54,970 nt of DNA from Planctomycetaceae bacterium (GTDB taxonomy: Bacteria; Planctomycetota; Planctomycetia; Planctomycetales; Planctomycetaceae), in the NCBI GenBank assembly GCA_947476295.1, contig CANJQC010000001.1, positions 92,555 through 147,524 on the forward strand, written 5' to 3'. Of this stretch, positions 19,217 to 27,225 are shown one piece after another (the stretch's first letter is position 1; every line of letters starts with the position of its first letter). The notes below the pieces were generated by a model. That model worked only from the letters and a program-made list of their open reading frames with translations, made no database searches and was not told where the DNA came from. A program made the position numbers and the translations under genes.

Positions 19217-19520
19217 GGTGCTGGCCGCGACATTCTGATCGGCGGAACGGGCATCGACCTCCTCAATGGCGGCACCGACGAGGACATTCTTGATCGCCGG
19301 TCGAACGACCAGCGACGCATTGTTCAGCAATCTGAACGATCTTCGCACGGGTTGGATTTCCGCCAATCCGTATGCGACGCGAATTGCCAGCCTGCGTTCG
19401 GGGGTTGGAGTATCAGTCGCTTCACTCAAGGCGAAAGTCCACGTGTTGAATGATGCAGCAGCCATCGACACACTCACCGGCGGCGGCGATCTCCTGAACC
19501 TGCGTCGGTGTGTCCAGGGA
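19217..19520 (+). pseudogene. Remnant of a large exported protein with RTX-like calcium-binding repeats
   Basis: From 19217 the plus strand reads GAGRDILIGGTGIDLLNGG, two GGxGxD-type nonapeptides of the haemolysin/RTX class. After DEDIL the frame shifts by one base (an extra T near 19289) and continues as LIAGRTTSDALFSNLNDLRT ... VLNDAAAIDTLTGGG. This order (RTX repeats, an 'IAG' turn, a helix, then 'D..A.DTL.G..') is the usual C-terminus of giant planctomycete surface proteins. There is no start codon, no 5' part and no intact end. It abuts the minus-strand fragment head to head. Confidence 0.6.
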
Positions 19521-19533
19521 GACTCTCAATCAA

Positions 19534-21342
19534 CTATGGTTGCCGGGGCTGATCGTCCAGCGATAATCTGAGTGCCGCGGGAGCCCACGCCGGCACCATC
19601 GGGTTTTTCGGATAAACCGGCTGCACCCGCTGGTAAGGTTCATTCATGGACGGCCGAGGATCCAGGTCGCCCTTGTTTGGCCAGAGGGACATCGCCCGTT
19701 CTGCCTGGGCGGTGATGGTCAGCGAGGGGTTCACCCCAAGATTGGCGGACACCGCAGCGCCGTCTACCACATGCAGGCCGGGGTAAGCATAAACACGAAG
19801 GTAAGGATCCACCACTCCGTTTTCGATCGAGTCTCCAATAGGGGCACCGCCCAGAAAGTGGGCCGTTAGCGGAATGTTGAAAACATCATTCCATCCTCCG
19901 TAAGCCTCTCCCCCAATGTACCTGGCGATTCGTCTAACGACTTCATGGCCGGAAGGAATCCAGGTCGGGTTCGGCTTGCCATGGCCCTGTTTGGTAGTGA
20001 ATCGTCGCCCGAACCATCCGCGTTTGGTGTAGCAGGTAATCGAATTGTCATGGGTTTGCATGACCAGGGCAATGATGGTCTGCTCCGACCATTTTCGCAG
20101 GCTTAGGTTTCGCAAGACTCTGGCCGGATGCCGCAGAAACTCCCGCAGCCACGTCACAATTGGGAAGCGACCGCCTCCCTGGGCAAGGGCCGTAGTCAGC
20201 AGGCCCATCGCATTGCTGCCCTTGCCATAACGCACCGGCTCGACATGTGTTTGTGGGTCCGGGTAAAACGAGGAAGAGATGGCGACACCGCGGGTAAAGT
20301 CTTTGTCCTTGCGAAAAGTACGAGCCCCCAGGATGGCCTCGGAATTGGTTCGAGTCAATTCGCCCAGGCGGGGAGATAACCTGGAAAGATGACCTTCATC
20401 CCGCATCCGATGAAGAAGTTTTTGTGTGCCCATCGTGCCTGCCGCAAACACGACCTGACCTGCCGTGAAAGTTCGACATCTTTTATTGATCCATTTTCCT
20501 TTGAACAGGCGGTCGCTTTGCACTGTATCAATTGCATAGCGGCCATCTTCCAATGGGCGAACCGTGGTAACCGTGGTCAGCGGATGCACGGTAGCGCCGC
20601 CACGCTCAGCCAGGTACAAATAATTTTTCAGCAGCGTGTTCTTGGCATTGTGCCGGCAACCGGTCAGGCATTCTCCACACTGTATGCAGCCACGTCGTGG
20701 CGGACCGACACCTCCGAAAAAAGGGTCTTCGGTCTCGACACCTGGTTCCCCGAAAAACACCCCGACAGGTGTGGGGCGGAAAGTGTTCTCGACTCCCATC
20801 TCTTTGGCTACCTCCCGCATGACTTCATCCGCAGGCGAGATGCCCGGCGTCGGCACCACTCCCAGCATGCGGCTGGCCTGATCATAAAAGGGGGCCAGTT
20901 CGGCTTGCCAATCCGTAATGTGTTGCCACTGTGGATCTGAAAAGAAAGACTGCGGAGGAACATATAGAGTATTGCCATACACCAGGGAGCCACCACCGAC
21001 GCCAGCGCCTGAAAGGATCATGACATTTTTCAACAGCGATATCCGTTGGATGCCAAAGCATCCCAGAAGGGGAGCCCACAGGAATGAGCGTAAATCCCAG
21101 GAAGTTCGCGGAAAGCTCTGTTCATCAAAGCGGCGGCCGGCCTCCAACACTGCCACGCGATAGCCCTTCTCCGTCAGGCGAAGCGCCGCGGTGCTGCCCC
21201 CAAAACCACTCCCGATGATAACCACGTCAATCACCTTGTCCGCGTCCCCTTGTCGGACCTTGACAGGATCCCTGCTGTCGACAGCCTGATCGATCTTTCG
21301 CTCGTTAGTCTTAAAGGCAAACTCGTTTTGTGTGGATTGCAT
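19534..21342 (-). CDS. GMC-family oxidoreductase (cholesterol oxidase-like flavoprotein)
   Basis: A 602-residue FAD enzyme. The FAD motif IGSGFGGSTAALRL lies near residue 45, followed by AVLEAGRRF. A glycine-rich loop SGAGVGGGSLVYGNTL matches the cholesterol-oxidase branch of GMC enzymes, as does the C-terminal HFLGGAPIGDSIENGVVDPY and VVDGAAVSANLGVNPS. In the middle is a cysteine cluster, GCIQCGECLTGCRHNAKNT, with Fe-S-like spacing (C-x2-C-x2-C-x3-C). No signal peptide is evident. The ATG at 21342 is chosen over a TTG four codons upstream. The native substrate (a sterol or other alcohol) is unknown. Confidence 0.88.
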   Translation of the reverse strand: MQSTQNEFAFKTNERKIDQAVDSRDPVKVRQGDADKVIDVVIIGSGFGGSTAALRLTEKGYRVAVLEAGRRFDEQSFPRTSWDLRSFLWAPLLGCFGIQRISLLKNVMILSGAGVGGGSLVYGNTLYVPPQSFFSDPQWQHITDWQAELAPFYDQASRMLGVVPTPGISPADEVMREVAKEMGVENTFRPTPVGVFFGEPGVETEDPFFGGVGPPRRGCIQCGECLTGCRHNAKNTLLKNYLYLAERGGATVHPLTTVTTVRPLEDGRYAIDTVQSDRLFKGKWINKRCRTFTAGQVVFAAGTMGTQKLLHRMRDEGHLSRLSPRLGELTRTNSEAILGARTFRKDKDFTRGVAISSSFYPDPQTHVEPVRYGKGSNAMGLLTTALAQGGGRFPIVTWLREFLRHPARVLRNLSLRKWSEQTIIALVMQTHDNSITCYTKRGWFGRRFTTKQGHGKPNPTWIPSGHEVVRRIARYIGGEAYGGWNDVFNIPLTAHFLGGAPIGDSIENGVVDPYLRVYAYPGLHVVDGAAVSANLGVNPSLTITAQAERAMSLWPNKGDLDPRPSMNEPYQRVQPVYPKNPMVPAWAPAALRLSLDDQPRQP

Positions 21343-21462
21343 TCGAGTACTCAATGGTTATCGCCGTTAACCATTTTGGCGGGAGTATGTTGATGTCGCT
21401 CCAATATGCTATGGAAAGTACCCGTCCGATGTGAATCCCCGAGCGACAGATTCTCATACGGC

Positions 21463-21495
21463 AAACAAAAAACGCGGTGGCCGAAACCACCGCGT
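21463..21495 (-). terminator. Rho-independent terminator of the minus-strand lipoprotein gene
   Basis: On the minus strand: ACGCGGTGG, loop TTTCGG, CCACCGCGT, then a T-run (TTTTTG). The stem is a perfect 9 bp. It lies about 33 bases after the stop codon of the gene at 21528-22223. Confidence 0.88.
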
Positions 21496-21527
21496 CCTTG
21501 ATCACAGAATTCTCTGTCGGTTCGCAA

Positions 21528-22223
21528 TTAAGGTGTAGTAGTCGCTGCCGCCGCACCACCAGATCCACCAGCGGACGAAAGTCGCGGAGACGGAGCGCTG
21601 GCGTTATACATCGAATTAATTACCTGAATTTCGGAAGCCGCGCGGCTGTGCTGCTGACATTCGCGAAGTGAAACAGGGACGTCGTTGTTGCCATTCGAAA
21701 TTGATGCGATTGCGGCATTGACAATTTCCATCCGAACGGCGTCCATCCCCGCGTCGTGCGTTGATTGCACGTAGACAGCGCGACGTTCCGGTGGAACGAC
21801 GTAGACGATGCGTTCCAGATGCAGCTCACCGGCGTGAGTCAGTTGATTGGTGGACGGGTCGAAGTGGCGATCGTAGATCGTGGTCTCTTCCTGCCATCCC
21901 AGTGACGTCTGCATGTCCATCATGTTACGAACCGCTGCGCGATCCTGACAGACGTACGGCAGGGGCCAATAGTGTTCACTGTGATACGTGTGCGAAAATT
22001 GCTGCGGAGGCTCAGTTGATCGCGGACTTGCCGGCCAGATCTTGCCCTTCTTGCACTTTTGACGCTGACCTGGCGGGAGCAGAGCTTTTTCAGCCCACCA
22101 TTCATCTGAGCCAGGTTCGTGGCAACTGGTTTTGTCTGTATGTCCGAAAAACTGCGGACCAGCTGCACAGCCCTGGATCGCTCCGGCCATCAACAAGGTC
22201 AGCGGAAAAGCTAGCTTCCTCAT
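21528..22223 (-). CDS. Lipoprotein of unknown function
   Basis: 231 residues. It starts with MRKLAFPLTLLMAGAIQGC, a lipoprotein signal peptide with lipobox IQGC. The mature part contains a Pro/Lys-rich stretch, an HSEHYWPLPYVCQDRAAV segment and a domain with HLERIVYVVPPERRAVYV, and ends in a low-complexity Ser/Gly/Ala/Thr tail. I recognise no enzyme motif. The start at 22223 is chosen for its signal peptide; the open frame continues 57 residues further upstream without signal or ribosome binding site. It has its own terminator (21463-21495), so it is a single-gene unit. Confidence 0.72.
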   Translation of the reverse strand: MRKLAFPLTLLMAGAIQGCAAGPQFFGHTDKTSCHEPGSDEWWAEKALLPPGQRQKCKKGKIWPASPRSTEPPQQFSHTYHSEHYWPLPYVCQDRAAVRNMMDMQTSLGWQEETTIYDRHFDPSTNQLTHAGELHLERIVYVVPPERRAVYVQSTHDAGMDAVRMEIVNAAIASISNGNNDVPVSLRECQQHSRAASEIQVINSMYNASAPSPRLSSAGGSGGAAAATTTP

Positions 22224-22662
22224 GGCACAATCCACTCGTAACGCTGAGGTAAAATTCACAACACTGACCTCCAAGTCAGCCACCACAGTGTTCGGCAGAT
22301 TTCGCGTGTTGACGTCAGCTGCGCAGGATCCCACTGAGGATTCATTATTCTGTTTCGGCGATTGACCTTGCAGCATTACAGTGAATCCGCACACAGCGCT
22401 CCAATCTATCCTTATATGCGTCGGAAAAACGGGAACGCCCGCAATAATACCCCCAGCTTCCCGTCACAGAGGCCTTGGTTGTTTCCTTCGATCGAACGAG
22501 GCCAGCAACGAAAATTTTTCCATCGTTTCGGAACAGGGAATGCAATTTCTGGCGAACGGCTGCTATTCTTTGCAGGTCATCACATGTTTCAACGATTCTT
22601 CCGGGGCGTATAAGCGATGCGACCCAGTCCTGTCATCTTTTTTAATCGACCATAAGATTCTA
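22224..22662. other. Divergent intergenic region
   Basis: About 440 bases between a lipoprotein gene (left) and the trpG-led operon (right). It should carry both promoters. I found no operator palindrome, attenuator peptide or Trp-codon run that would suggest tryptophan control of the right-hand operon. Confidence 0.5.
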
Positions 22663-23244
22663 ATGATTTTTCTGCTCGACAATTATGATTCGTTTACTTT
22701 TAATCTTGTGCAGCGGATTGGTGAGATCGATCCGGCTGCAGAAATTCGCGTCGAACGAAATGATCAGATTTCCATCGAGCAGATTGAATCCATGCGTCCC
22801 GAACGCATTATCATTTCGCCCGGTCCCTGCACACCGTCCGAAGCTGGGCTCTCGCGAGAACTCATCGCACACTTCGGCCCGAAGATTCCTGTACTCGGCG
22901 TGTGTCTTGGCCACCAGTGTATTGCGGAGGTCTACGGTGCAAAGGTTGTGCGAGCAGATCGGCTGATGCACGGGAAGACGTCCATGATTTCACATACGGG
23001 TCAAGGCGTCTTTGCAAATCTGCCCAATCCGTTTCAGGCGACGCGTTACCACAGCCTGATCGTGCCAAAAGACACGGTTCCGGATTGTCTGACGGTGACC
23101 GCATGGGTGAATGACGACGGTCAGTCATTCGAAGTGATGGGTCTGGAACACAAAGAATTTCCGGTTCACGGTGTTCAGTTTCATCCTGAAAGTTTTCTCA
23201 CCGAGCACGGTTACGAACTGCTGCGAAATTTTTTGCAGTTATAA
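22663..23244 (+). CDS. trpG: Anthranilate / aminodeoxychorismate synthase component II (glutamine amidotransferase)
   Basis: Class I glutamine amidotransferase, 193 residues, the normal size of TrpG/PabA. It supplies ammonia from glutamine to the synthase subunit (TrpE or PabB). The start IFLLDNYDSFTFNLVQ is diagnostic of this family. The nucleophile is C81 in GVCLGHQ, and the His/Glu pair is in VQFHPESFLTEHG. The ATG at 22663 is the only start giving the family N-terminus. TrpG and PabA cannot be told apart from the sequence; many bacteria use one protein for both. It leads an overlapping operon with murD; no trpE or pabB is adjacent. Confidence 0.92.
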   Translation: MIFLLDNYDSFTFNLVQRIGEIDPAAEIRVERNDQISIEQIESMRPERIIISPGPCTPSEAGLSRELIAHFGPKIPVLGVCLGHQCIAEVYGAKVVRADRLMHGKTSMISHTGQGVFANLPNPFQATRYHSLIVPKDTVPDCLTVTAWVNDDGQSFEVMGLEHKEFPVHGVQFHPESFLTEHGYELLRNFLQL

Positions 23245-23254
23245 GCCTTTCACA

Positions 23255-24721
23255 ATGTCGCCTGAATACTCATGCTTCCCACAGGGATTGACCGTGCTGA
23301 AATCACCTGCATTATCTGCCTACGAGGGCATGCATGCGACCGTCATGGGTCTGGGGCGATTTGCAGGCGGTGTCGCAGCGGCCAGATTTCTGGCTCAACA
23401 CGGCGCAGTCGTCACAGTCACAGATGTTCGCAGCGCCGACGATCTTGCGGATTCCCTCGCGATGTTGTCCGAGTTGCCAGTCGTCCGATTTGCATTGGGT
23501 GGCCACCCGGAAGATGTGCTTGCTGATTGCCAGCTGCTGGTTGTCAATCCGGCAGTGCGGCCTGACCATCCCCTCGTGGCTCTGGCCAAATCCCGGCAGA
23601 TTGATGTGACAACCGAGATCGAATTATTCCTGCGTCACAATCCAGCGTCGGTGATCGCAGTCACAGGCAGCAACGGTAAATCCACCACGACGGCGATTAT
23701 TCATCACTTGCTGCTGCATGCAAATCCTGATTTCAAGGGCAAGATCTGGCTCGGCGGAAATATAGGGATCAGCCTGCTGGATCAGGTTCAGACAATTCAG
23801 CCACAGGATATTGTCGTCCTCGAGTTGAGCAGTTTTCAACTGCATCTGCTTGCCCCAAAAAAATGCCTTCGTCCGAACATTGCGGTGCTAACAAATTTCT
23901 CGCCCAATCATCTGGACTGGCATGGTTCAGAATGTGAGTATCGCAAAGCCAAGCAGGCAATTTTTAACGCTCAATCTTCTGAAGATGCCGCCATTATTCC
24001 GGACGACACGAATTCAGAACGGGACGCAAACCAGGGGTCATGGCGGGTTCGCGGCAGTCGGCTGCGATTTGGTTTAATCGATCACGGCGACGACGGAGCT
24101 TTTCTCGAATGCGGAATGTTGATCCTGCGAAGCCACTTCTTTGAAGACGCCATTCGATTTACCGTGCCGCCACAACTCCCCGGTCAGCATAATCAATTGA
24201 ACATCGCTGCCGCCGCATGTGCCGCCTGGCTGGCTGGAGCCGACTCAACACTATTCTGCACAGCACTGCAGACCTTTCGAACGTTGCCGCATCGCCTGCA
24301 ACTTGTGACGGAGCAAGCCGGACGGCAGTTCTGGAACGATAGCATTGCCACAACACCGGAATCCGCAATCACGGCGCTGCAAGTTTTTCATGGACGCATC
24401 ATCCTGCTCGCGGGCGGATACGACAAAGGACAGGATCTCGCTGATTTCGCCGCAGAAATCAAATCTCGCGTCGCCGCAGTGGTGTTGATGGGACAAACCG
24501 CGTCTGTTCTTTTTCAATTACTCACGAACGAACCGTCCGAGCTGCAAATCAGAATTGAGACCGACTTTCGGGATGCCTTTCGGAGTGCGGTTGCGTTCAG
24601 CCAGCGAGGCGATATCGTTCTGCTTTCTCCGGGCTGTGCAAGCTACGGATGGTTTCAGGATTTTCGAGAACGCGGGGACCTTTTCTCCGCGCTGGCAAGG
24701 GATTGGAGCCCGGACACATGA
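23255..24721 (+). CDS. murD: UDP-N-acetylmuramoylalanine--D-glutamate ligase
   Basis: Adds D-glutamate to UDP-MurNAc-L-Ala in peptidoglycan synthesis, using ATP; cytoplasmic. 488 residues. N-terminal Rossmann-like domain from HATVMGLGRFAGG; ATP-binding loop AVTGSNGKSTTT; carbamylated-lysine/Mg region with FSPNHLDWH; C-terminal ligand domain containing HRLQLVTEQ, WNDSIATTPES and LLAGGYDKGQDL, all classic MurD. The start is taken at 23255; an internal ATG at 23330 would give a more usual N-terminus and is possible. Its stop overlaps the next start (ATGA). Its presence fits the finding that planctomycetes make peptidoglycan. Confidence 0.93.
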   Translation: MSPEYSCFPQGLTVLKSPALSAYEGMHATVMGLGRFAGGVAAARFLAQHGAVVTVTDVRSADDLADSLAMLSELPVVRFALGGHPEDVLADCQLLVVNPAVRPDHPLVALAKSRQIDVTTEIELFLRHNPASVIAVTGSNGKSTTTAIIHHLLLHANPDFKGKIWLGGNIGISLLDQVQTIQPQDIVVLELSSFQLHLLAPKKCLRPNIAVLTNFSPNHLDWHGSECEYRKAKQAIFNAQSSEDAAIIPDDTNSERDANQGSWRVRGSRLRFGLIDHGDDGAFLECGMLILRSHFFEDAIRFTVPPQLPGQHNQLNIAAAACAAWLAGADSTLFCTALQTFRTLPHRLQLVTEQAGRQFWNDSIATTPESAITALQVFHGRIILLAGGYDKGQDLADFAAEIKSRVAAVVLMGQTASVLFQLLTNEPSELQIRIETDFRDAFRSAVAFSQRGDIVLLSPGCASYGWFQDFRERGDLFSALARDWSPDT

Positions 24722-25695
24722 CTCAACGATCGCCGAAGATATCGGGATACATGGCACTGCTTGGCATACTGACATTCATCGGATGCGGCAAAACGGAACA
24801 GCAGTCTACATTGACTGCTGCCGAACAGGCACGTCGCGCGGCTGAGAACAACACAACGACTCTGCGAGCCGATCCCACGGCACTCCGCCAGCAGCTTGGG
24901 GCCAATGAGATGGCGAAGTTTCTGGTCGAGGGAAACGACGTAGTCGAAGCCGATCTGTTTCGTTCCGGACTGCGTTCCGTTGAGCCGCTGAAGGGGCTAC
25001 CGCTTCGAGGCCTCGATCTTGGCTTCACTTACGTTTCTGATTTGTCGCCGCTGACCGGCATGCCACTGGAAAACCTGGTACTTGAAAACACCAACGTTGC
25101 CGATCTGTCGGCTTTGAAGGGGATGCCTTTAAAAGTTTTGAAAATCCAAAACACCAAAGTGACCGACTTCGGATTTCTGGATGGCATGAAGCTGACGCAC
25201 TTCAACGTCCTCAATCTGGCGTTCAGCGATCTGAACGTCGTTCGAGATATGCCACTGAATACGCTGTGGCTGACCGGTTCAAAAGTCACCGATCTGACGC
25301 CGCTTTCCAGTTCCAGACTGGTGAGTCTGGACATTGAACGAACCGATATCAGTGATCTCGGGCCGCTGGCGACGATCTCTGCATTAAAGCGGCTGAATAT
25401 CGCGAACACGCCGGTGACGGACTTAAGTCCACTCGCAGGTCTGAGCCTTGAACGTATTGTGCTATCGCCGGAACGCATTCGTGCCGGAATCGAAGCCATT
25501 CGCAATATGAAGAGCCTTGTCTATATTCAGACAACTGTTGATCAAAACCAAGCAGCCGACGAATTCTGGAAACGATATGATCTTGGCATCTGGGATGATT
25601 CTAAGCAGTCGTCCTCGACCGACGCTGAACCGGCAAAAGAAGCGACTCAGTTGATCGAAACACCGTCCAGTGAACCAGCAGCACAGACGCCGTAA
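24718..25695 (+). CDS. Leucine-rich-repeat lipoprotein
   Basis: 325 residues. A lipoprotein signal precedes the lipobox TFIGC. From about residue 75 to 245 there are about eight irregular LRR units of 20-22 residues with the pattern PL-x-x-L-x-L-x-x-T-x-V-x-D-L-x-PL, close to internalin-type and 'T-x-V-D-L' bacterial LRRs. The C-terminus is a disordered Ser/Thr/Glu/Pro stretch. It probably binds a protein partner on the periplasmic or outer surface. Its ATG overlaps the murD stop and its TAA shares a base with the moxR ATG, so it is an internal operon gene, unusual for a surface protein next to murD. Confidence 0.85.
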   Translation: MTQRSPKISGYMALLGILTFIGCGKTEQQSTLTAAEQARRAAENNTTTLRADPTALRQQLGANEMAKFLVEGNDVVEADLFRSGLRSVEPLKGLPLRGLDLGFTYVSDLSPLTGMPLENLVLENTNVADLSALKGMPLKVLKIQNTKVTDFGFLDGMKLTHFNVLNLAFSDLNVVRDMPLNTLWLTGSKVTDLTPLSSSRLVSLDIERTDISDLGPLATISALKRLNIANTPVTDLSPLAGLSLERIVLSPERIRAGIEAIRNMKSLVYIQTTVDQNQAADEFWKRYDLGIWDDSKQSSSTDAEPAKEATQLIETPSSEPAAQTP

Positions 25696-26645
25696 TGTCT
25701 CAGGGGGGAATTGTGAGTCAGCAAGTCGTTCGACAAATTATTGCCAACGTCGAATCAGCGGTGCTTGGAAAATCTACCACCGTAAGATTGTCAGTAGTCA
25801 CGCTCTTGGCTGGTGGCCACATTCTGCTGGAAGACGCTCCGGGACTTGGAAAAACGTCGCTGGCCCGAGCCCTCGCGAAAACGCTTGGGTGCGGATTCAC
25901 ACGGATGCAATTCACTCCGGACCTGCTTCCCAGCGATATTCTGGGCGGCAACGTCTACCGACCGGGGACCGGCGACTTTGAATTCCGCCCCGGCCCGATT
26001 TTCACCAACGTGCTGCTGGCGGACGAAATCAACCGCACTACTCCCAGAACCCAGAGTGCGCTTCTGGAAGCGATGAGCGAGCGGCAGGTGTCGATCGAGG
26101 GCACGACGCACAAACTGCCCGATCCGTTTCTCGTGATCGCCACTCAGAATCCTTTTGAGTTCGAAGGCACTTATCCGCTTCCGGAGAATCAACTGGATCG
26201 TTTTATGATGTGTCTAAGCATAGGTTATCCCGATCGTAAATCCGAACTGGAGATTTTGAGTCGCCATCGTGATGGGCAGCCTGTCGATTTGCTGACCGCC
26301 TCCGCTACAGCTGCTCAGGTTCAGGATCTGCAGCGCCAGGTTCAAACAGTGAATGTCGATACGTCGCTTTCTGAGTACATGCTGGAGATCATCGGACGTA
26401 CACGGGCCAACAGCGAACTGACACTCGGCGTGAGTACCCGCGGCGCGCTGACGTGGTATCGCGCTGCTCAGGCGATGGCGCTTGTTTCGGAGCGCAACTA
26501 TGTCATCCCCGATGACATCAAAGAAACAGCACTGCCTGTGCTCGCGCATCGCGTGGTGTGCCGAGGTGCTTTGCGAGAAGGTCATCGTCAGCGTGCCTCA
26601 CAGATTCTGAGGATGATCATGGACAGTGTAGCGGTGCCGTCGTGA
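25695..26645 (+). CDS. MoxR-family AAA+ ATPase
   Basis: 316 residues, the normal size. Walker A is in LEDAPGLGKTSLARAL and Walker B in NVLLADEINRTTPRTQSALLEAM; the sensor segment VIATQNPFEFEGTYPLPENQLDRF is the MoxR signature. MoxR proteins act as chaperone-like ATPases on partner proteins, usually with a DUF58 and von Willebrand-factor gene next door. Here that partner is absent: upstream is an LRR lipoprotein and downstream a CbiX-like protein, each joined by an overlapping start/stop. Cytoplasmic. Confidence 0.93.
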   Translation: MSQGGIVSQQVVRQIIANVESAVLGKSTTVRLSVVTLLAGGHILLEDAPGLGKTSLARALAKTLGCGFTRMQFTPDLLPSDILGGNVYRPGTGDFEFRPGPIFTNVLLADEINRTTPRTQSALLEAMSERQVSIEGTTHKLPDPFLVIATQNPFEFEGTYPLPENQLDRFMMCLSIGYPDRKSELEILSRHRDGQPVDLLTASATAAQVQDLQRQVQTVNVDTSLSEYMLEIIGRTRANSELTLGVSTRGALTWYRAAQAMALVSERNYVIPDDIKETALPVLAHRVVCRGALREGHRQRASQILRMIMDSVAVPS

Positions 26646-27136
26646 CGAATACTGTGACACCATTTGCCGACGTTAAAACCGCCGTCATGATTGTTGATCA
26701 CGGCTCACGGCGAGCTGAAAGCAACGCGATGTTGCATCAGGCGACCGAACGCTTCGCCGCCGATTCGCAGTATGAAATTGTCGAACCAGCGCACATGGAA
26801 CTGTCAGAACCCTCAATCGCCACTGCATTCGATCGCTGCGTCCAGCGTGGTGCGATGCGGGTGATCGTGTTTCCTTATTTCCTGTCTCCCGGTCGACACT
26901 GGACAGAAGACATTCCCACACTCGTGGCTAAAGCGTCCCGGCAACATCCAAACATCGAGTGGCTCGTCACGGCTCCGTTCGGCCTGCACCCCGATATGAA
27001 CGCCATCATCAGAGATCGGATAGAACGCTGCCTCCGAAACGCATCAGCGCCGATCAATGATTCAGCCCCGCTCGGCTGCGACATCTGCCATGGTACCACC
27101 GGTTGCCAGTTTGTCAGAACTCAAGTTCCGGGTTGA
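26642..27136 (+). CDS. CbiX / sirohydrochlorin cobaltochelatase-family protein
   Basis: 164 residues, one CbiX domain. The metal-binding histidine is in VDHGSRRAESN (residue 20), and a second conserved site is FPYFLSPGRHWTEDIP. Proteins of this type insert cobalt or iron into sirohydrochlorin or act as small chelatases. It ends with a Cys-containing tail, GCDICHGTTGCQF, where many CbiX proteins also have a C-x2-C. The start is the GTG at 26642, overlapping the moxR stop (GTGA). No other cobalamin or sirohaem gene is nearby, so its in vivo metal and tetrapyrrole are open. Confidence 0.82.
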   Translation: MTNTVTPFADVKTAVMIVDHGSRRAESNAMLHQATERFAADSQYEIVEPAHMELSEPSIATAFDRCVQRGAMRVIVFPYFLSPGRHWTEDIPTLVAKASRQHPNIEWLVTAPFGLHPDMNAIIRDRIERCLRNASAPINDSAPLGCDICHGTTGCQFVRTQVPG

Positions 27137-27225
27137 TTGCTGGAGCGGGAGTGCACCTAATGAAACGTCACCAGCGTGATCCATTCGGGTATCGAACACA
27201 TCCTCACAGAGGAAAGCGAGCTGAC

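Larger units (their letters stand above)
18772..19533. other. Scar region without an intact gene
   Basis: About 760 bases between the aminotransferase and the GMC oxidoreductase. It holds the hairpin at 19013-19050, the two truncated gene ends meeting near 19201-19217, and otherwise (18772-19010) nothing recognisable. The aminotransferase promoter must be in the left part. Confidence 0.55.
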
